DNA of 64,000 nucleotides, taken from assembly GCA_950075865.1 (NCBI GenBank), contig CATMVA010000001.1, forward strand, positions 152,202 to 216,201, written 5' to 3'. This DNA is from an uncultured Oscillospiraceae bacterium (lineage in GTDB: Bacteria > Bacillota > Clostridia > Oscillospirales > Oscillospiraceae). The position numbers were made by a program, and so were the translations under genes. Positions 54,796 to 63,931 of this stretch are shown here, one piece after another (within the stretch, counting starts at the first letter, position 1; every line of letters starts with the position of its first letter). Under the pieces are notes generated by a model that ran no database searches, was not told where the DNA came from, and saw nothing but the letters and a program-made list of their open reading frames with translations.

Positions 54796-55920
54796 TCACC
54801 GTTTCATCTGCGCAACCACCGAAACCAGCTTCATCACTTCAGCGGGAGTATTGAACCCGGAGAAGCTGATCCGTACAGTGCCAGTCTCCAATGTTCCTGC
54901 CGTTTCATGGGCGTAAGGCGCACAATGAAGTCCGGCACGTACGGCAATGTCCCGCTCTCCCAGCCATTCTCCAACCTCCTCGCAGTCAATCCCCTCCATC
55001 ACAAAGGAGAGCACTCCCGACTGCGTCTCAGGGCGGCGAGCCGAATAGGCTGTCACTCCCGGCAATCGGCCCAGTTCCCTGGCTGCCAATGCGGTCAACG
55101 CCTGTTCATGGCGCAGAATTTTCCCCTCTCCCTGCGCTTGTACATAGCGGATTCCCTCCAACAACCCTGCGATCCCCGGCATATTGTGGGTTCCAGCCTC
55201 CAGCCGGTCAGGAAGGAAGTCCGGCATATCCTGTCGGGCAGACAAGCTGCCCGTTCCCCCTTCCAACAGCGGTTCTGTCATCCGTCCTGCCTCCACCAGA
55301 AGAAGCCCCGTCCCCTGGGGACCATAAAGGCCCTTATGCCCTGGCATACCGACAAACGCACAGCCCAATTCATCCATTCGGATGGGAACCGCCCCCGCCG
55401 ACTGCGAAGCGTCCAGGATCAGAGGGACCTTCCTCGCCCTGCATAGTCCAGCGATCTCCTTGATGGGCAGGATATACCCAAACACATTGGACACATGGGT
55501 GCAGACCACACAGGAAACCTCCGGGGTCACCAGACGGTCAAAAGCTGTCAGGAGCTCTCCCGGCTCAAACAGAGCGCCCCGCGCCACTTTGATCTGGCAG
55601 CCCAAGGCTGCCAACGGCCGGGTCACCGCATTATGCTCATACCCCGAAGTCACCACCGTATCCCCCGGCTTCACTAAAGATTTTATCGCCAAATTCAACG
55701 CATGGGTCGCATTGAGGGTAAAAATCACATTCTCCGGATCAGAAAGGTGAAACAGCTCCGCAGCGGCCTGTCTGCAATCAAAAGCGATTTCCGCTGCCTC
55801 CATAGCGGGTCTATGACCGCCCCTGCCGGGGCTCGCCAGATGATTTACAGCCTGTGCCATGGCCCGGGCTACTGCCGGAGGCTTTTGAAGCGTGGTAGCC
55901 GCGCTGTCCAGATAGACCAT
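54796..55920 (-). CDS. Cysteine desulfurase family aminotransferase V protein
   Basis: 374 residues, PLP class V. Marks: YLDSAATTLQKP (3-14), ASQSAGAVP, MPGHKGLYGPQGTG (PLP lysine near 213), and RAGLHCAPYAHE with a cysteine at the persulfide position of SufS-type enzymes. It belongs to the family next to DUF3343 and may supply sulfur or selenium, not general Fe-S assembly. It overlaps the DUF3343 gene by one base. Confidence 0.88.
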   Translation of the reverse strand: MVYLDSAATTLQKPPAVARAMAQAVNHLASPGRGGHRPAMEAAEIAFDCRQAAAELFHLSDPENVIFTLNATHALNLAIKSLVKPGDTVVTSGYEHNAVTRPLAALGCQIKVARGALFEPGELLTAFDRLVTPEVSCVVCTHVSNVFGYILPIKEIAGLCRARKVPLILDASQSAGAVPIRMDELGCAFVGMPGHKGLYGPQGTGLLLVEAGRMTEPLLEGGTGSLSARQDMPDFLPDRLEAGTHNMPGIAGLLEGIRYVQAQGEGKILRHEQALTALAARELGRLPGVTAYSARRPETQSGVLSFVMEGIDCEEVGEWLGERDIAVRAGLHCAPYAHETAGTLETGTVRISFSGFNTPAEVMKLVSVVAQMKR

Positions 55921-56174
55921 CAGAAGGAAACCTCCTCATAGGTGCCGTCCTCATGGGCGGCGAACACACGTTTGGGAGACAGCCCCACCCGGGCCAGTAC
56001 GACCAGTGCGGCCGAAAAATGCCGCGCCGCCACCTTCACCGAATGACTGCACCCTTCCCCGCCAATACTCTTTGGGGAGCGCAGAATATGGGCATTGACA
56101 CCTGCTTTTGCCAAGGCCCTCTCTGTCCGCTGCGCATAGGTCAGAGAACGGCAGACAATGAGATAGCAGACCAT
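55920..56174 (-). CDS. DUF3343 protein, putative Se/S carrier-like
   Basis: 84 residues: MVCYLIVCRSLTYAQRTERALAKAG start, then LRSPKSIGGEGCSHSVKV and a C-terminal beta segment. Cysteines 3, 8 and about 42. The family is annotated as a putative selenium or sulfur carrier and often adjoins a class V cysteine desulfurase, as here. The ATG at 56174 follows AAAGGA by about 12 bases, which is rather far. Confidence 0.78.
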   Translation of the reverse strand: MVCYLIVCRSLTYAQRTERALAKAGVNAHILRSPKSIGGEGCSHSVKVAARHFSAALVVLARVGLSPKRVFAAHEDGTYEEVSF

Positions 56175-56232
56175 AAAATGACCATTCCTTTCCTTGGCTT
56201 GGGAGGAACGCTCTTCCTTCGCAAAACAAAAC

Positions 56233-56267
56233 GCTCCTCTTACCGCCATGCTATGCGGAAGAGGAGC
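56233..56267 (-). terminator. Terminator after ispF
   Basis: A 13-14-bp near-perfect stem (GCTCCTCTTCCGC / GCGGTAAGAGGAGC), then GTTTTGTTTTG on the minus strand. Confidence 0.75.
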
Positions 56268-56284
56268 GCCCTGTTCCCTGGTTT

Positions 56285-56767
56285 TCAGTTGTCCATCGGC
56301 TCCAGAATCAGGCACACCGCATGAGCGGCGATCCCTTCCCCCGCACCGGTAAAGCCCAGCTTTTCCTCTGTGGTGGCCTTCACACTCAACCGGTCCATCC
56401 CCACCTTCAGCCGCCGCGCCAGATTTTCCCGCATTTGGGGTATATAGGGCGCCAGCTTGGGTACCTGGGCGATTACAGTCACATCCACGTTTCCGATCCG
56501 GAAGCCAGCGACTGACAACCGCTCCATCACAGCGTCCAACAATCTCAGGCTGTCCGCCCCCTCATAGGCCGGATCACTGTCGGGGAACAGGTGTCCGATA
56601 TCACCCATGGCACAAGCCCCCAACAGAGCGTCCATCAGCGCATGGGTCAGCACATCCGCATCCGAATGGCCCAGTAGCCCTTTTTCACAGGGGATCTCTA
56701 CCCCACCTAAAATAAATTTTCTCTCCGGAACAAGCCGATGAACATCATACCCATGTCCGATCCTCAT
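56285..56767 (-). CDS. ispF: 2-C-methyl-D-erythritol 2,4-cyclodiphosphate synthase
   Basis: 160 residues. Fifth step of the MEP isoprenoid pathway. Metal-binding GHGYDVH (about 5-10) and the [18 protein letters not shown] signature (34-51); the [10 protein letters not shown] loop near 133-142. Overlaps ispD by 4 bases. Confidence 0.97.
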   Translation of the reverse strand: MRIGHGYDVHRLVPERKFILGGVEIPCEKGLLGHSDADVLTHALMDALLGACAMGDIGHLFPDSDPAYEGADSLRLLDAVMERLSVAGFRIGNVDVTVIAQVPKLAPYIPQMRENLARRLKVGMDRLSVKATTEEKLGFTGAGEGIAAHAVCLILEPMDN

Positions 56768-57495
56768 GCTTCGCCACGCCTTTCCAAAATGGACTGGGCC
56801 ACTGCCAAATCAGATGGAGTGGTCAGTTTGATATTCTCATAGGAACCTTCCGTCAAAAAAACCTTCATTCCCAACCGTTCCACAGCAGAGCAATCATCAG
56901 TGAGCTCCACTTGGTCAACCGCCGCCTTTTCCAACGCGCCCAAAATGAGCCCGTGTTCAAAAACCTGCGGGGTCTGAACGGCATAGAGCTCGGACCGGTT
57001 CGGTGTACACTCCACCATTCCATCCACCGCTCGTTTGATAGTATCCTTCACTGGTACAGCCGGCGCAGCTGCGCCGCACTGAGCAGCCTTCAGGATCGCC
57101 TCACCGACAACCTTGTCAGTCACTAAAGGCCGCGCGCCGTCATGGATCGCAATGAGTTCCGCTTGGGGATCGCTCTCCCGAATTCCGGCCAGGACCGAGT
57201 CCTGCCGCGTCTGTCCGCCTACCACGACCTTGCGAACCTTATCCAGCCCGGCATCCCGGCACAGCTGCCCCACCGGAACGATCAAATCCTCCCTAGTCAC
57301 CACAATGGTCTCGGTAATATAGGGACACCGTTCCAAAACCTGCAGGGTCCGCAGGAGCACCGGAACATCCGCCAGCGGAAGGAGGATCTTATCCTCCCCC
57401 ATCCGGGATGACTGACCGGCAGCCAGAACGACTGCGCTGCAAGTAGGCCCGGTTATTGCCTTGCCCCGGTTCAATATTTTTCTGAAAAGTCCCAT
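56764..57495 (-). CDS. ispD: 2-C-methyl-D-erythritol 4-phosphate cytidylyltransferase
   Basis: 243 residues. Activates MEP with CTP. Nucleotide site [18 protein letters not shown] (22-39), then IHDGARPLV and KDTIKRA. The first 20 residues are an additional basic stretch before the core. Operon ispD-ispF with a consensus promoter upstream. Confidence 0.96.
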   Translation of the reverse strand: MGLFRKILNRGKAITGPTCSAVVLAAGQSSRMGEDKILLPLADVPVLLRTLQVLERCPYITETIVVTREDLIVPVGQLCRDAGLDKVRKVVVGGQTRQDSVLAGIRESDPQAELIAIHDGARPLVTDKVVGEAILKAAQCGAAAPAVPVKDTIKRAVDGMVECTPNRSELYAVQTPQVFEHGLILGALEKAAVDQVELTDDCSAVERLGMKVFLTEGSYENIKLTTPSDLAVAQSILERRGEA

Positions 57496-57568
57496 AAGTC
57501 TCCTCCTTTCCCTGTCTCAGTCTATTATCAAACGGACAGGTCCATACCTGTCCCAGCTGCTTTCCTGC

Positions 57569-57597
57569 ATTATATCCCATTTCACCATCCTGCGCAA
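57569..57597 (-). promoter_or_regulatory. Promoter of ispD-ispF
   Basis: On the minus strand TTGCGC, 17 bases, perfect TATAAT. A hairpin GGACAGGT / ACCTGTCC lies in the leader (57533-57553). Confidence 0.7.
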
Positions 57598-57603
57598 GAT
57601 AGC

Positions 57604-57638
57604 AAAACAGCGCCGCTTGATACAAGCGGCGCTGTTTT
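57604..57638 (-). terminator. Terminator of the ispH-S1 gene
   Basis: A perfect 16-bp stem (AAAACAGCGCCGCTTG / CAAGCGGCGCTGTTTT) with a 3-base loop, T runs on both strands. Confidence 0.85.
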
Positions 57639-57646
57639 TACCGTCA

Positions 57647-59674
57647 TTACTCCTCTGTGAGAGTCTCCTCAGCAAACTTGGGAGCCACTTCGGTGGTCTC
57701 GCCGTCGGCGCTGGCCACCACAGTGTCCTCACCCTCCTCGCCGGACTCAGAGGTGCGCTGAGAATCCTCAATCAGCGCCCGGATGGAAAGCGAGACCCGC
57801 TTGCGGTCATAATCCACATCGGTGATCTTCACTTCTACCTCATCCCCCTCTTTGACCACATCGCCAGGCTTATCCACCCGACGGTCAGCCAGCTGGGAGA
57901 TATGGATCAGTCCATCCACACCGGGCACGACCTCAGCGAAAGCACCGAAGGTCATCAGTTTGACCACCTTCGCCTTCACTGTGTCTCCAATGTGGTACTT
58001 CTCAGTAAAGAGGTTCCAGGGATCCTGTCCGTGATCCTTCATACCCAGCGAGATCTTTTTCTTCTCGGGATCAAAGGACATCACGTACACATCCACCTCG
58101 TCGCCGGGATTGACCACCTCAGAGGGATGCTTGATCCGGCTCCAGGAGAGCTCAGAGATATGAACCATACCATCCACACCGCCGATATCCACAAACGCGC
58201 CGTATGAGGTAAGGGACTTCACCACGCCGTGATAGTGCTTACCTTCCTCAATAGCATTCCAGACCTCGGCAGACTTCTCGGCCCGCTCCGCGGCGGCAAC
58301 CGCCCGGATAGAACCCACCACGCGCTTGCGGGCGCGGTTGACCTCAGTGATACGGAGGCGGACCTTCTGCTTCAGCAGCTCGGTCAGCGGCGTGTCGCGG
58401 GGCACGCCGGTCTGGGAGGCAGGCACAAAGACCCGAACACCTTTGATGCTGACCACAACGCCGCCCTTGTTCTCCTCAGTGACCACACCCTCGACAGTGG
58501 AGTGATCCTCGCAGGCCTGCTCCACATCGTCCCAGCTCTTCACCGAATCCAGCCGCTTCTTGGACAGGGAAACCACGCCCTCAGCGTCATTGACCCGGAC
58601 AACAAAGACCTCGATTTCCTGACCAACCTTGACCAAATCCTCAACCTTGGCAGTGGGATCATCGGTCAGCTCGTCCACTGGGATATACCCAGCATGCTTG
58701 GTGCCCAGATCCACCTGGATCTCTGTCGGCGTGATCGCGGTAACCACGCCAGTGACCTTCTCCCCCGTATGCAAAGTTTTGATCGACTTCTCCAGCAGCT
58801 CAGCAAAGGATTCCTCGATCACCATGTTCTCTTCATTCATTTTGTCAAATACCTCCTTTATGATCCACGCAGGCGCAGACGCGCCTGCGGTGATTGCCAC
58901 ACAAGCCGACTTTGAAATTTTGGCCAGGTCCAGTTCATCCGAGTTCTCGACCCAGACAGTTTGGGGACAGGCCTCTTTACACAGCTCATAGAGCCGTTTC
59001 GTATTAGCGCTGTCTCTGCTCCCGATCACGATCACGGCATCGTTTTGAGAAGCCAACTGCCTTGCCTCAGATTGCCGAGCATAAGTAGCATTACATATTG
59101 TATCAAAAATTTTCAGGTTTGTACACAGTTTTTTTGCGTTTTCCGCGCAAAAATTCCAAGACTCTCTGATAGAGGTGGTTTGACACACCATCGTCAATGG
59201 TTTGGCCGCCTCATCGGGATGTTGGATAAAGTAGTCCTCCAGCGCCTGACCATCCTCAAATATCAACGGTTCCCGGCACCAGCCCGCAATGGCCCGGACC
59301 TCCGGATGCCCGGCAACACCGAAGACAATGACCCGTCTGCCCTCGTCCTCCGCCTGACTGGCCAGCTTCTGTATCCTGGAAACATTGGGACATGTTGTAT
59401 CAATGACTCGGATCCCCCGACTCTCCAGCGCGTCATAGGTGCTCCGCGCCTCTCCATGGGAACGAAGGATCACTGATGCGCCAACCGGGACCTCCTCCGG
59501 CTTGTCCACAAGGACCATATTGGCTTTCTCCAGGCGTTGGATAACCGCTTTGTTGTGAATGACCGGTCCGAGCATATAGCACGGATCAACGGCCCCAGCT
59601 GCCTCTTCCGCCATCTCCACCGCCCGCTTTACCCCATAGCAAAACCCGGCCGTCTTGGCTACTGTAATCTTCAT
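57647..59674 (-). CDS. ispH: Fused IspH (HMBPP reductase) and ribosomal protein S1
   Basis: 675 residues. Residues 1 to about 285 are IspH, the 4Fe-4S enzyme ending the MEP pathway: cysteines in GFCYGV (Cys12), TTCPN (near 95) and ICNAT (near 193), and GSRDSANT near 220. Residues from about 300 to 640 are four S1 RNA-binding repeats (VTGVVTAITPTEIQVDLG; VEGVVTEENKGG; YHGVVKSLTSYGAFVDIG; VKAKVVKLMTFGAFAEV). The last 30 are acidic. The fusion is known in clostridia. Both halves retain key residues, so both should work. Confidence 0.95.
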   Translation of the reverse strand: MKITVAKTAGFCYGVKRAVEMAEEAAGAVDPCYMLGPVIHNKAVIQRLEKANMVLVDKPEEVPVGASVILRSHGEARSTYDALESRGIRVIDTTCPNVSRIQKLASQAEDEGRRVIVFGVAGHPEVRAIAGWCREPLIFEDGQALEDYFIQHPDEAAKPLTMVCQTTSIRESWNFCAENAKKLCTNLKIFDTICNATYARQSEARQLASQNDAVIVIGSRDSANTKRLYELCKEACPQTVWVENSDELDLAKISKSACVAITAGASAPAWIIKEVFDKMNEENMVIEESFAELLEKSIKTLHTGEKVTGVVTAITPTEIQVDLGTKHAGYIPVDELTDDPTAKVEDLVKVGQEIEVFVVRVNDAEGVVSLSKKRLDSVKSWDDVEQACEDHSTVEGVVTEENKGGVVVSIKGVRVFVPASQTGVPRDTPLTELLKQKVRLRITEVNRARKRVVGSIRAVAAAERAEKSAEVWNAIEEGKHYHGVVKSLTSYGAFVDIGGVDGMVHISELSWSRIKHPSEVVNPGDEVDVYVMSFDPEKKKISLGMKDHGQDPWNLFTEKYHIGDTVKAKVVKLMTFGAFAEVVPGVDGLIHISQLADRRVDKPGDVVKEGDEVEVKITDVDYDRKRVSLSIRALIEDSQRTSESGEEGEDTVVASADGETTEVAPKFAEETLTEE

Positions 59675-60264
59675 TGAGCCTCCACCTTCAATGCCGCGAT
59701 GCGCTCCATCAGCTCATCGGCCACACGCTCATAATCTTCAGGAGTTCCTTTCTTTCCCTCGATCTGTGGGTAAAATGCTTCCCCGAATACGACCGGGGTC
59801 CTTCTGAACCACTTCTTCTCAGCCGGTATGTACATGGGTACGATGGGCACTCCGGTCCGGATCGCAAACATGGCCGCCCCGGTCTTCGCCTCTCTCATCT
59901 CACCATCCTTGCTTCGTGTCCCTTCCGGAAACATCAGCAGTTTATCCCCATCCTTCAGGCATTTGAGCGCCCGTTTCACCGCCGCCACGTCAGCCTTGCC
60001 GCGGTCTACGGCGAAAACACCCGCCTTGCTCAGAAGCCATCCGATCACCGGCACACGCATAAATTCGGCCTTTGCCATGACCTGAGGCCGGGTATTCAGT
60101 CCCAGAGCAAACACGACCAAAAGCGGATCACTCAAGGTGGTATGATTGGGACAAAGAATCGCCCCTCCCTGAGGCAGCCGCTCCCGGTGGACAGGCTTGC
60201 AGGGATGGAAAAGATTGAAAACCGGAAAAATAATACAGTACAAAACAGCGAAAACAGTTTTCAT
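59671..60264 (-). CDS. plsC: 1-acyl-sn-glycerol-3-phosphate acyltransferase
   Basis: 197 residues. Second acylation in phospholipid synthesis. Catalytic box is NHTTLSD (HX4D); acceptor binding at FPEGTRS, with a N-terminal membrane segment. Overlaps its neighbours by 4 bases each (cmk upstream, ispH-S1 downstream). Confidence 0.94.
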   Translation of the reverse strand: MKTVFAVLYCIIFPVFNLFHPCKPVHRERLPQGGAILCPNHTTLSDPLLVVFALGLNTRPQVMAKAEFMRVPVIGWLLSKAGVFAVDRGKADVAAVKRALKCLKDGDKLLMFPEGTRSKDGEMREAKTGAAMFAIRTGVPIVPMYIPAEKKWFRRTPVVFGEAFYPQIEGKKGTPEDYERVADELMERIAALKVEAQ

Positions 60265-60935
60265 TCCAACCGCTCCCTTACCGTTCGCAGCATAAGGGCG
60301 AAGCTGTTCTCCAAGGAGTACTCCGTGGTATCCACCAAAACAGCGCCCTCGGCCTGACGAAGTGGTGCAGCTGTCCGGCCGGAGTCCCGGGCATCCCGTT
60401 CTTCCATATCAGCCAAGACCTGGGAAAGCTCGGTTCTTACTCCCCGCTCCAGAAGCTCCGCGTGCCGCCGTCTGGCCCGCGCCTCAAGGGACGCCACCAG
60501 AAAAATCTTCACATCGGCATCTGGCAGTACCACAGTACCAATGTCCCTGCCATCCATGATCACATTGTTCTTCCGGGCCAGTTCCCGCTGCATTTCCAGC
60601 AGGAAAGTCCGTACCGCCGGGATAGCCGAAACCTTGGATGCGGCGTCTGAAACCTCGGGGGTACGGATCTCCCCGGTCACATCCTCCCCCATCAAATACA
60701 TATGCTGCAGCCCGTCTTCCCCGTAGGCCATCCTGATCTCCACCTGCGGAAGCAGCTCTCTGACCGTCGTTTCATCTGCCGGATCAACTCCCCGCCACAG
60801 CGCAAACAACCCCAGCGTGCGGTAGATAGCCCCGGTATCCACATACAGATAGCCCAACTCGGCGGCCAGCCGCTTGGCCATGGTGCTCTTTCCCGCCCCC
60901 GAAGGGCCGTCGATAGCAATACTCTTATACTCCAT
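60261..60935 (-). CDS. cmk: Cytidylate kinase
   Basis: 224 residues. Phosphorylates CMP and dCMP. P-loop [16 protein letters not shown] (9-24), DTGAIYRTLG, MDGRDIGTVVLPDADVKIFL and a C-terminal DTTEYS. Precedes plsC and ispH-S1 in a compact operon. Confidence 0.97.
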   Translation of the reverse strand: MEYKSIAIDGPSGAGKSTMAKRLAAELGYLYVDTGAIYRTLGLFALWRGVDPADETTVRELLPQVEIRMAYGEDGLQHMYLMGEDVTGEIRTPEVSDAASKVSAIPAVRTFLLEMQRELARKNNVIMDGRDIGTVVLPDADVKIFLVASLEARARRRHAELLERGVRTELSQVLADMEERDARDSGRTAAPLRQAEGAVLVDTTEYSLENSFALMLRTVRERLE

Positions 60936-60947
60936 ACGTCTCTCCCC

Positions 60948-62186
60948 CTACTCCATCCCGCAGTACGCGGCAGCTCCCACGCCTGCCGCCCGGCCGGTAC
61001 ACCATGCGATCTGCAAGTTGAATCCGCCTGTATACGCATCCACATCCAGCAATTCTCCCGCAAGGAAAATTCCCTTACAGAGCTTGGATGACATATCTTT
61101 AGGTGACACCTCGGAAACAGTTACTCCACCAGCAGTGACAATAGCCTCCTCCACCGGCCTGGTACCGGTAACCGGAAATTCCAGCCCCTTCATGGTCTCC
61201 AGCAATCTGCGCCGCTGAGGCTTGGTAACCATATTAGCCTTTTCATTCCCAACCAACCCGGCCCGCTTCAGAAGCATAGGAATCAAACTTTTGGGCTCCA
61301 AAGTCTCCAGCACATGACGCAGGTCCTTATTCGCCCCTTGGGTAAGTTCCCGCACCAACCGGCGGTCCAAAGTCTCCTCATCCAAAGCGGGCTTCAAATC
61401 GATAGACAGGATATAGTCCTCCTGGGCAATATCCGTCAAATGAGCACTGGCACTGAGGACCAAAGGACCTGAAAGCCCAAAATGAGTAAACAACAGTTCC
61501 CCCTGTTCCCGAAAAACCACCTTACCCTTCCCATCTTTCAGCTTCAGCTCCACATTACGCAGAGATAATCCCTGCATCGGCGCGCAATCTGGTGCCTCCA
61601 ATGGTACCAAAGTGCCCCGGCAAGGCTGGACAGAATGTCCCACCGTTTTTGCCAAGCGGTAACCGTCCCCGGTGGAGCCGGTCGCCGGGTAGGAAAGGCC
61701 TCCGGTCGCAATGATAACTGCTTTACAGGGATATCTCCGCCCGGACTCACACTTTACGCCAGAAACATTGCCATCCCTGAACTCCAGTGCCTCCACACGC
61801 TCCTGCCGGAGATCTACCCCTGCCCGCCGAAGAGCCAGAAGCAGAGCGTCGATGATATCAGCGGACCGATCAGATACGGGAAAGACCCGGTTGCCCCTCT
61901 CTATCTTCAGCGGGACTCCAAGCTCCTCAAAAAAAGCCATAACCTGTTCGGGTGGAAACTGGGACAAAGCACTGGTCAAAAATCTGGGATTACGCGGCGT
62001 GTTAGCAATACATTCCTGCACCGTGGCCGCGTTGGTCACATTGCATCGGCCCTTTCCGGTAATATAGAGCTTCCGCCCGATCTTGGCATTCCGCTCCAGC
62101 AAGGTGACCGAACAGCCAAGCCTGGCAGCAGCAATGGCCGCCAGGCATCCGGCAGCTCCACCGCCAATCACCACAATATCAGTCAT
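60948..62186 (-). CDS. BaiN/YhiN family FAD oxidoreductase (HI0933-like)
   Basis: 412 residues. FAD site VIGGGAAGCLAAIAAA (5-20), then KIGRKLYITGKGRCN and ATGGLSYPATGSTGDGY. C-terminal AGELLDVDAYTGGFNLQIAWCTG. The family includes BaiN, reported in bile-acid 7-dehydroxylation, but general members are of unknown substrate, and the context here (before cmk) is the common conserved one. ATG at 62186 overlaps the rpiR stop by 8 bases. Confidence 0.88.
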   Translation of the reverse strand: MTDIVVIGGGAAGCLAAIAAARLGCSVTLLERNAKIGRKLYITGKGRCNVTNAATVQECIANTPRNPRFLTSALSQFPPEQVMAFFEELGVPLKIERGNRVFPVSDRSADIIDALLLALRRAGVDLRQERVEALEFRDGNVSGVKCESGRRYPCKAVIIATGGLSYPATGSTGDGYRLAKTVGHSVQPCRGTLVPLEAPDCAPMQGLSLRNVELKLKDGKGKVVFREQGELLFTHFGLSGPLVLSASAHLTDIAQEDYILSIDLKPALDEETLDRRLVRELTQGANKDLRHVLETLEPKSLIPMLLKRAGLVGNEKANMVTKPQRRRLLETMKGLEFPVTGTRPVEEAIVTAGGVTVSEVSPKDMSSKLCKGIFLAGELLDVDAYTGGFNLQIAWCTGRAAGVGAAAYCGME

Positions 62187-63042
62187 CGTTCTTTTGATAG
62201 ACCTGATACTCGTCCCAGACTTGCTCCAGCTTGACGAAGGTTCCAGACAGTTCCTCATTCTTCTTTCTGCTTACCGCCACGATCAAAGCGTTAACCAGTG
62301 AAAGGGGTGCCGCCAAAGAATCCACGAAGGAAGCCATATCGCTGTTCGCCATCAGGGTATGGTCAGCGATCTCAGTGAGGGGAGACACATCACTGTCAGT
62401 AATGGCAATGGTGGTGGCGCCTTGGTCTCTGGCATACCCCATCGCCTTCACTGTCCGCTTGGAATATCGCGGGAAGCTGATCCCTATGACCGCATCCTTC
62501 TCTCCCACACGCAGGATCTGCTCAAAGACTTCACTGAAGGAGTTGATCCGTACCACAATCACGTCCTCCAGCATCATGTTGAAGTAATAGCCTAAAAAGT
62601 CGGCAAGGGCCGAGGCCGAGCGAACCCCGATGATGTACACCTTCCGTGCCTCCAGAATAGCACTGACCGCCTGCTCAAACGAGTCCCGATCCACCCCTTC
62701 CATGGTAGCGCGGATATTCTCAGCATCAGCGTGCATCACCATGGACAGTACATCCTGGTCCCCCATACGGTCATTTGCTACTTCAATACGCTGTATGGCG
62801 GTGAGCTTATTACGAACAATGTCCCGCAGCGCCTTCTGCATAGCGGGATACCCATCATAGCCCAGCTCTGTGGCGAACCGAACCACCGTAGACTCGCTGA
62901 CTTTCACCGTATTCCCCAGCTTGTTAGCCGTCATAAAGGCCGCCTTGTCATAGGAATTGAGGATAAAATTGGCGATCAGCCGCTGCCCCTTGGAAAAAGT
63001 GCTCATCTGATTCTCTATCCGGCTCAAAACATCTTTTGACAT
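62179..63042 (-). CDS. MurR/RpiR family transcriptional regulator
   Basis: 287 residues: N-terminal HTH (TANKLGNTVKVSESTVVRFATELGYDGYPAMQKALR, about 38-75) and a SIS sugar-phosphate isomerase domain (YIIGVRSASALADFLGYYFNMM near 130; GISFPRYSKRTV). Binds sugar phosphates, probably. ATG at 63042 follows GGAGG. As first gene of rpiR-baiN-cmk-plsC-ispH/S1 it might control the operon; target unproven. Confidence 0.9.
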   Translation of the reverse strand: MSKDVLSRIENQMSTFSKGQRLIANFILNSYDKAAFMTANKLGNTVKVSESTVVRFATELGYDGYPAMQKALRDIVRNKLTAIQRIEVANDRMGDQDVLSMVMHADAENIRATMEGVDRDSFEQAVSAILEARKVYIIGVRSASALADFLGYYFNMMLEDVIVVRINSFSEVFEQILRVGEKDAVIGISFPRYSKRTVKAMGYARDQGATTIAITDSDVSPLTEIADHTLMANSDMASFVDSLAAPLSLVNALIVAVSRKKNEELSGTFVKLEQVWDEYQVYQKNDD

Positions 63043-63091
63043 CTTTTTACCTCCGCAAACTGCGTCATGACTTGCATGTCCAACAGAATTT

Positions 63092-63120
63092 ATCATAGCT
63101 GACTTTCTGAAGAAAAGCAA
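63092..63120 (-). promoter_or_regulatory. Promoter of the rpiR-baiN-cmk-plsC-ispH/S1 operon
   Basis: On the minus strand TTGCTT, 17 bases, TATGAT, about 50 bases before the regulator start. Confidence 0.65.
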
Positions 63121-63160
63121 CAGTTTTTTGCAGGATTTTCTTTTTTCCTTGCAAATTATT

Positions 63161-63865
63161 TTATAACATCAGTCTCCCTATTTCTTCCCCAGTCAGCCAT
63201 CTCCACCGGCCCACCGGCAGATTACCCAGAAGCAGAGCTCCTTCGCGAACTCTTTTGAGCCGCTTCACTTCCAGCCCCGCCTGGGCACACATCCGGCGCA
63301 CCTGGCGATTCTTTCCCTGATGGATGACCACCGAAAGCTCTCCCCCCTCCTCGGTGGAGCGGATCAGCCTGACCTTGGCCAGAGCCAAGACTTCCCCATC
63401 CAGTTTCATGGTCCCGTTCAGGATGGGGATCGCCTTTCGGACATCTCCTTCCACCACAACCAAGTATTCCTTTTCCACCTCATGGCTGGGATGAAGGAGT
63501 CGGTTAGTCCCTTCCCCATCGTTGGTAAAAAGGAGAAGTCCTTCAGAATCTAAATCCAGACGCCCCACCGGCCAGACCCGGTAGCCACAGTCCTGAACTA
63601 GTTCGCTTGCGGTCTTTCTTCCCTTCTCATCCGACAGGGTGGTCACATATCCCCGCGGCTTGTTCAGCAAAAGCCAGACTTTCTTTGCCTCCCAGCGCAG
63701 GATCTTTCCATCCACTGTCACCTGGTCTTCTTCTGGATCAGCCTTGTCTCCCAACCTGGCCACAACGCCGTTGACCCTGACCCTGCCGGCCATTATGTAC
63801 TTCTCTGCCATCCGGCGGGAGCATACTCCGGCGGATGAGAGTAGTTTTTGTAAACGCTCTTTCAT
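63161..63865 (-). CDS. rluB: Ribosomal large subunit pseudouridine synthase (RluB/RsuA family)
   Basis: 234 residues: S4 RNA-binding domain (LQKLLSSAGVCSRRMAEKYIMAGRVRVNG) and a pseudouridine synthase core with catalytic Asp in GRLDLDSEGLLLFTNDG and QGKNRQVRRMC. Subfamily RluB fits the length, but RsuA or RluE cannot be excluded. ATG at 63865 chosen for the GGTGGGAG site; GTG 24 bases upstream is possible. Confidence 0.92.
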   Translation of the reverse strand: MKERLQKLLSSAGVCSRRMAEKYIMAGRVRVNGVVARLGDKADPEEDQVTVDGKILRWEAKKVWLLLNKPRGYVTTLSDEKGRKTASELVQDCGYRVWPVGRLDLDSEGLLLFTNDGEGTNRLLHPSHEVEKEYLVVVEGDVRKAIPILNGTMKLDGEVLALAKVRLIRSTEEGGELSVVIHQGKNRQVRRMCAQAGLEVKRLKRVREGALLLGNLPVGRWRWLTGEEIGRLML

Positions 63866-63895
63866 GCTCCCACCTTCTTCCTTCTTCACAGCACA

Positions 63896-63919
63896 GGGGC
63901 GGCCTTCGGGCCGCCCCCG
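63896..63919. repeat. GC-rich hairpin with UUCG-type loop
   Basis: GGGGCGGCC-TTCG-GGCCGCCCC between rluB and the gene upstream of it. No T run, so termination is uncertain. Confidence 0.6.
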
Positions 63920-63931
63920 CTCACATTCCCT

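Noticed and set aside
60948..62186. Assigning a bile-acid role (baiN)
   Set aside because: No other bile-acid genes nearby; the gene sits in the common conserved setting before cmk.
63896..63919. GC-rich hairpin as a terminator
   Set aside because: No T run on either strand; recorded only as a hairpin.
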